Assembly: GCA_041393415.1 (NCBI GenBank)
Contig: JAWKKE010000004.1
Span: 1 to 64,000 of the forward strand
Length of the DNA stretch: 64,000 bases
Reading direction: 5' to 3'
Origin: Thermoleophilia bacterium
Lineage (GTDB): Bacteria; Actinomycetota; Thermoleophilia; UBA2241
Position 1 is the stretch's first letter, and each line of letters opens with the position of its first letter. Position numbers and translations under genes: made by a program. Below, one piece after another: positions 60,091-64,000 of this stretch. The notes under the pieces were generated by a model. It was given only the letters and a program-made list of their open reading frames with translations, was not told the DNA's origin and did not search any database.

Positions 60091-61635
60091 ATGTCACTGG
60101 GGATCTACGGCCTGTGGTCGGAGGACGCACTCGAGGCGATGCATCAGACGGCCCTGCGCCTGCTCGGGGGGATCGGCGTGAAGGTGCCGTCGCCGGCGGT
60201 CCGCGAACTGCTGCTGAACGCGGGCTGTACGACCGGCGACACTGACCGCATACGCATGTCGCAGTCTGTCATCGACGAGGCGCTGGCCGCCTGCCCGCCG
60301 CAGTTCGTGCAAGCGGCGCGCAACGCCGCCAACGATCTGACCATCGATCCGTCGCCAGGACCGGTGTTCGTTCACAACACCGGCGAGACGGCGATCGTCC
60401 TCAACCCGCTGACGGGCCAGTCGCGGCCGTCGACGTTCACCGACCAAGTAGCCGCCGCTCGCGTCATGCACCAGCTGCACCACCAGCACTCCATCAACCC
60501 GCCACTCACACCACAGGACGTGCCGGGTCCGCTCGTGCCGCTCTACTCGTACCTCGCCCTCGTCTCCGAATCGGACAAGCACATCGGTGGACCAGGAATC
60601 TCGCTCGCTCGCCAGGGCGAGTACCTCCACCAGATGGCGAGCCTCGCCGTGGGAGACGGCGATGCCCGCGATGCTCGCCGTCTGAGCCTCTACGTTTCGC
60701 CGGTCTCGCCCCTCCAGCTTGGTGGAGAGGTGAGCGAGGGTCTGATCGTAGCAGCGAAGGCCGGCGCCGTCTGCCAGATTCTGCCGGCACCAACAGCCGG
60801 GACGACCGCACCGGTCACGCTCACCGCGGCGCTGGCGCAACAGCACGCCGAGGTGCTCGCCGGAGTCGTCGTCGTACAAGCGGTCAACCCGGGCACGCCG
60901 TGCATCTACGGGCCACGGCTTCAGGCCAGCGACCCTCGTTCCGGCCTCGCCGCATGGGGTATGCCTGTGCTCGGCCTCTGCGCCGCCGGCGGCACGCTGC
61001 TGGCACGCAGAGTCGGCCTGGCGTCGGACTGCTACGGCCTCGCCACCGACGCCAAAGTGCTCGACGCGCAAAACGGCTACGAGTGCGCGCTCAACGGCCT
61101 GCTCGGCGCAATCGCGCGGCCGCGCTACCTCTCCGGCCTCGGCAGTCTCGACTCCGTCGCGGCGATCTGCTTCGAGCAGATGGAGGTCGACGACGAGATG
61201 CTCGGCTACCTCTTCTACATCCTCGAGGAGCGACCCTGGGATGCCGAGGCGCTCGACTTGGCCGCCCTTGAACAGGGCGCCCTCGCCGGCAACTTCCTCG
61301 GCGTGCGCCAGACGCGCAAGTTCCTGCGCCGCGAAGCGTGCCCGACGTCGCTCTCGTACCACGGAGGCTTGCAGGAGTGGCAGGCGCGCGAGCGCACGAG
61401 TGTGATCGAGCCCGCGCGCGAACGTCTGCGCGAACACCTGACGGCGCAACCGGCCAGCTTGCCGAGCAGCGTCGAAGGCGAGCTCTGCGAGCTCATCGAC
61501 AACGCCGCGCGCGAGTTCGGTCTGGACGACTGGCCAGATCCTCGGCGTCTACTCGACGAGGCACGCCAAGCACTGGCCAGCGGCGCGGCCGTCGAACGCA
61601 TCCTCTTCGCCGACGCCGCGGAGTCGCGCGCGTGA
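60091..61635 (+). CDS. Non-pyrrolysine MttB-family corrinoid-dependent methyltransferase
   Basis: 514 residues from ATG 60091 (GGAGGAAAGGAA upstream). It matches the trimethylamine methyltransferase superfamily (COG5598): N-terminal MHQTALRLLGGIGVKVPSPA and the barrel with VRPLYSY-like VPLYSYLALVSESDKHIGGP. No in-frame TAG is present, so it belongs to the non-Pyl group (glycine betaine, proline betaine, carnitine or related substrates). Such enzymes transfer methyl groups to a corrinoid protein; none is in the window. It overlaps the next gene by four bases (GTGA). Confidence 0.9.
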   Translation: MSLGIYGLWSEDALEAMHQTALRLLGGIGVKVPSPAVRELLLNAGCTTGDTDRIRMSQSVIDEALAACPPQFVQAARNAANDLTIDPSPGPVFVHNTGETAIVLNPLTGQSRPSTFTDQVAAARVMHQLHHQHSINPPLTPQDVPGPLVPLYSYLALVSESDKHIGGPGISLARQGEYLHQMASLAVGDGDARDARRLSLYVSPVSPLQLGGEVSEGLIVAAKAGAVCQILPAPTAGTTAPVTLTAALAQQHAEVLAGVVVVQAVNPGTPCIYGPRLQASDPRSGLAAWGMPVLGLCAAGGTLLARRVGLASDCYGLATDAKVLDAQNGYECALNGLLGAIARPRYLSGLGSLDSVAAICFEQMEVDDEMLGYLFYILEERPWDAEALDLAALEQGALAGNFLGVRQTRKFLRREACPTSLSYHGGLQEWQARERTSVIEPARERLREHLTAQPASLPSSVEGELCELIDNAAREFGLDDWPDPRRLLDEARQALASGAAVERILFADAAESRA

Positions 61636-62771
61636 ACAGCGCGCTCCCACGTCCCGTCGCGGCCCCAGCCGACGCCTGCACCGCACGGGTACGGCGTGTG
61701 CAGAGCGCCGTCGCCGCCGCTGGCTTGGCGGCGCTCATCGTCTCACCCGGTCCGGACCTACGATACCTAACGGGGTTCGACACGCGGCTGATCGACCGCC
61801 TTCTCTGCTTGGTCCTGCCGGCCACCGGCGACCCGAGCCTCGTCGTCCCCGTCGTCGAGGAAGCGGCCGTCGCCGCGGCACCATTGGCGACGGCCGGCGC
61901 CGCGATATGTTCCTGGGCCGACGGCGACGACCCCTACGCTCGCGTCGCCGCCCTACTGCCCGAGGACGGCGAGATCGCCGTCAGCGACGCCATGCTGACG
62001 GTGCAGAGCTACTGGCTGCGCGAGGCCGCACCGAGGCTCCGGCAGAGACCGGCGAGCGCCGTTCTGGCACCGTTCCGGACGCGCAAGGACGCAGACGAGG
62101 TGGCGGCGCTCCGAGCCGCCGGCGCCGCCATCGACGCCGTACATGCGCGCGTACCCGAGTGGCTACGCGTCGGCCGCACAGAGGCAGAGGTCGGCGCCGA
62201 CATTCGCATGGGCATGCTCGCCGCCGGACATGAGGCTCCGGAGCTCGTCATCGTCGCCTCCGGGCCCAACGCGGCCAGCCCCCACCACGGCGTCTCCGCG
62301 CGCACGATTCAGGATGGCGACGCCGTCGTCGTCGACATCGGCGGCGCCATGCCCTCGGGCTACTGGTCGGACTGCACGCGCACTTACGTCATGGGTAGCC
62401 CGTCGCAGGAGTTGGTGGAGCTCTATGCCGTGCTCGAGGCAGCGCAGGCAGCCGGGTGCGCCGCCGTCAAAGCCGGCGTGCCGGCAGCGGCCGTCGACGC
62501 AGCGGCGCGTGACGTCATCGTCGCCGCTGGCTACGGCCCGTACTTCACGCACCGCACAGGGCACGGCATCGGACTGCTCGCACATGAGGAACCCAGCATC
62601 CGCGCCGCAAACGAGGAGCGGCTCGACGAGGGCATGGCTTTCAGCGTCGAGCCCGGCATCTACATCCCGGGGGCCTGCGGCGCCCGTCTCGAAGACATCG
62701 TCGTCTGCACGGCCGACGGCCACGAGCCGCTGAACCGCGGATCACACGATCTCGTCGTCCTCGGGAGCTAG
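61632..62771 (+). CDS. M24-family Xaa-Pro peptidase (prolidase-like)
   Basis: 379 residues from GTG 61632. All five metal ligands of prolidase-type M24 enzymes are present: D235 (VVVDIGG), D247 (YWSDCTRTY), H311 (RTGHGIGLL), E340 (FSVEPGIYI) and E354 (LEDIVVCT). This makes a true metallopeptidase likely rather than creatinase, which lacks them. It would split dipeptides with proline or N-methylated imino acids at the second place, a good fit with the other operon genes. Confidence 0.92.
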   Translation: MNSALPRPVAAPADACTARVRRVQSAVAAAGLAALIVSPGPDLRYLTGFDTRLIDRLLCLVLPATGDPSLVVPVVEEAAVAAAPLATAGAAICSWADGDDPYARVAALLPEDGEIAVSDAMLTVQSYWLREAAPRLRQRPASAVLAPFRTRKDADEVAALRAAGAAIDAVHARVPEWLRVGRTEAEVGADIRMGMLAAGHEAPELVIVASGPNAASPHHGVSARTIQDGDAVVVDIGGAMPSGYWSDCTRTYVMGSPSQELVELYAVLEAAQAAGCAAVKAGVPAAAVDAAARDVIVAAGYGPYFTHRTGHGIGLLAHEEPSIRAANEERLDEGMAFSVEPGIYIPGACGARLEDIVVCTADGHEPLNRGSHDLVVLGS

Positions 62772-62858
62772 CGGCGTCACGGCTCACCGATCTCCTGCGT
62801 TCTTATGGTTCTCCCAGGATTGCTGGGTACCCTGCGAGAGCGCAACGAAAGGAGTTCT

Positions 62859-63671
62859 ATGACCAGACGCACCGTCGCCGTTCTCGGCGGAATCGGCGTC
62901 GCCGTCGCCGTGGCCGCTGGCGGTCTCGCCCTCACCCACTTCGACAACTCAGCTGTCGCCCGCTCATCCGGTGCCCCGTCGATCGCGGGCAACACCGCCA
63001 AGACGAGCAGCGACGTCGCGGAACAACGGGCGGGGCTCGGCAACAAGATTCGCGGGCTCATGACCAACGAAGCCTTCCGCGACGACGCCGCGGCGCTCCG
63101 CGAGGAGTATGAGGCGGCCAAAGACGCTTGGTGGGACAAGTTCGGCGACGATCCCGAGAGCGAGGCAGCGCGCGACGCCCTCGAACAACTCCACGACGAT
63201 CAGCGCGCGGCGATGACCGCGCTCCTCGAGAAGTACGGCGTCGATGCCAGCAACATGGAAGCGCGTCAGCAGGCCCACGATGAGACCCGCGACAAGCTGC
63301 AGGAACTCATGGCCACAGACGCCTTCCGCAAACAGATCAACGCCGTGCGCGACAAGTACGAGAAGGCCATAGATGCCTGGTGGGACAAGTACGCCGACAG
63401 TCCACGTAGCGACGCGGCACGCGATGCCAAGGAGGAACTGCGCGACGACCTCCAAGCAGATGTGGAGAAGCTCCTCACCGACAACGGCGTCGAGCTCGAC
63501 AATCTGCCCATCCGTGGTCTCCTCGGCAGCCTCATTGGCCACGGCGGCATGATGCTGGGCGGCAACGGCGGCGGCGGCCATCATGGCGACAAGATGGGCA
63601 ATGGCGGCCACGATGCCGACGGCAGCTCGCCTGCCGCGAACAGCACATCAGGAGCAACTCAAACCCTCTAG
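62859..63671 (+). CDS. Exported protein with two 63-residue WWDK repeats
   Basis: 270 residues from ATG 62859 (AAAGGAG upstream). An N-terminal membrane segment (residues 6-25) acts as signal or anchor. Two repeats (residues 67-129 and 150-212) are aligned without gaps and 33 of 63 positions are identical, including DAWWDK and SxAARDAxExLxDD. Each looks like a pair of charged helices. The tail is Gly/His/Met-rich (HGGMMLGGNGGGGHHGD), possibly metal-binding. I do not recognise the family. 87 bases after the peptidase gene, with its own ribosome site. Confidence 0.8.
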   Translation: MTRRTVAVLGGIGVAVAVAAGGLALTHFDNSAVARSSGAPSIAGNTAKTSSDVAEQRAGLGNKIRGLMTNEAFRDDAAALREEYEAAKDAWWDKFGDDPESEAARDALEQLHDDQRAAMTALLEKYGVDASNMEARQQAHDETRDKLQELMATDAFRKQINAVRDKYEKAIDAWWDKYADSPRSDAARDAKEELRDDLQADVEKLLTDNGVELDNLPIRGLLGSLIGHGGMMLGGNGGGGHHGDKMGNGGHDADGSSPAANSTSGATQTL

Positions 63672-63730
63672 TCGCCTCCGCGAGAAGCCGACGGCGGCAA
63701 CCAGGAGAGAGAGATAACGAGAGAGAACGA

Positions 63731-63760
63731 GAGAGGCCGGCCCACGCGGGCCGGCCTCTC
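63731..63760. terminator. Bidirectional terminator between the repeat protein and the GGDEF gene
   Basis: A perfect 13-bp stem (63731-63743 and 63748-63760) with a four-base loop lies 59 bases after one stop and 24 bases before the convergent one. Confidence 0.8.
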
Positions 63761-63784
63761 CTGTGTCTCGCCTTCGCGTGGCTC

Positions 63785-64000
63785 TCAGCCGGCGAAGGAG
63801 CTCATACGGTCGCGTCCGCCCCGCTTGGCCGTGTACAGCGCTTTGTCGGCGTCGGCGAGCATGCTCACAACGCTATGTTCGCCGATCGTCACTGCCCCCG
63901 CGACACCGATGCTGATCGTCGTGCGAATCTGATCGCCATTGAAGCGAACGACCAACGCCGCCACCGAGCGGCAGAGTCGCTGAGCAATGCCTTCGGCCTC
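63785..64000 (-). CDS. Diguanylate cyclase (GGDEF), C-terminal part, cut by window edge
   Basis: The last 71 codons are inside the window, ending with TGA at 63785. The sequence RTTISIGVAG is the C-terminal strand of GGDEF domains, and LADADKALYTAKRGGRDRM is the typical last helix. The catalytic GGDEF motif lies beyond the edge, so activity cannot be judged. It is convergent with the WWDK-repeat gene. Confidence 0.9.
   Translation of the reverse strand, partial: EAEGIAQRLCRSVAALVVRFNGDQIRTTISIGVAGAVTIGEHSVVSMLADADKALYTAKRGGRDRMSSFAG

Noticed and set aside
60091..61635. Pyrrolysine-containing MttB
   Set aside because: There is no in-frame TAG in the gene and no pyl genes in the window; the protein belongs to the non-pyrrolysine group.
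61632..62771. Creatinase
   Set aside because: Creatinase lacks the metal ligands, but all five prolidase-type ligands (D235, D247, H311, E340, E354) are present.
63641..63671. ApbE flavinylation motif (SGAT) at the end of the WWDK-repeat protein
   Set aside because: The Asp is missing, the stretch is in a disordered tail, and no FMN-binding domain is present.
1..64000. CRISPR array, tRNA or rRNA genes, insertion sequences
   Set aside because: No regularly spaced repeats, no cloverleaf-like segments in the gaps and no transposase frames were found by reading; a tRNA or IS search program could confirm this.

Overview
The window is high-GC DNA with dense, mostly operonic genes. Gene content (argCJB-argR-argGH run, infC-rpmI-rplT-trmH-pheST-thrS block, OmpR-type two-component pairs, ArsR/ArsM, peptide ABC transporter, MttB-family protein) and the frequent GTG starts point to an actinobacterial-type chromosome, possibly a Thermoleophilia or deep-branching actinobacterial lineage. 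This placement is an inference from gene content; no marker phylogeny was run.

Left part (1-12.7 kb, all minus strand). Positions 1-6567 hold arginine biosynthesis in transcription order argC, argJ, argB, argR, argG, argH, followed by the start of a probable 3-methyladenine DNA glycosylase gene. argD and argF are absent from their usual place. Positions 6878-12450 hold a six-gene signalling operon: a roadblock/LC7 protein, an ODP-type diiron metallo-beta-lactamase-fold protein, a PAS histidine kinase with a decayed receiver, a receiver-PATAN (DUF4388) regulator, a ParA/MinD-type ATPase, and a long Ala/Pro-rich roadblock protein. This is the best candidate in the window for a poorly described system, with oxygen or redox input coupled to a roadblock/ParA output.

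Translation block (12.7-27.1 kb). A strong terminator ends infC-rpmI-rplT-trmH-pheS-pheT. A terminator-like hairpin with a T-run overlaps the 5' end of infC and looks like an attenuator. thrS lies upstream, separated by about 6.6 kb of accessory genes: CorA, an ABC-2 exporter, a truncated TetR regulator, a Nudix protein with an interrupted Nudix box, an arsR-arsM operon with a recognisable operator, and a Phd/PIN toxin-antitoxin pair.

Middle part (27.2-48.9 kb). This holds two linked ABC ATPase/permease pairs, a flavodoxin-like protein, a decayed diguanylate cyclase, and a minus-strand SPFH - ribbon-helix-helix - ABC ATPase - ABC permease cluster headed by a near-perfect 22-bp palindrome over its promoter. 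These are followed by a HerA-like ATPase operon, a membrane-free SDH/ClpP-class serine protease, a DUF998 membrane protein, a methyltransferase, and a two-component system. The two-component system faces a flavin-based redox operon (ferric-reductase/FNR protein, FMN-binding protein, ApbE flavin transferase) whose upstream region carries an OmpR-style direct repeat.

Right part (48.9-64 kb). A frameshifted pseudopilin gene and a gene-poor, possibly decaying stretch with an (CCTT)4(CGCT)4 microsatellite precede a second OmpR/kinase pair and a small ArsR-type repressor with a zinc-ribbon partner. Then comes one long operon with a peptide-type ABC transporter (lipoprotein, two permeases, fused double ATPase), an ornithine-cyclodeaminase family enzyme, a non-pyrrolysine MttB-family methyltransferase and an M24 prolidase-like peptidase. 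This looks like uptake and breakdown of an N-methylated, perhaps proline-containing, compound. The window closes with an exported protein built from two WWDK repeats and the C-terminal end of a GGDEF protein.
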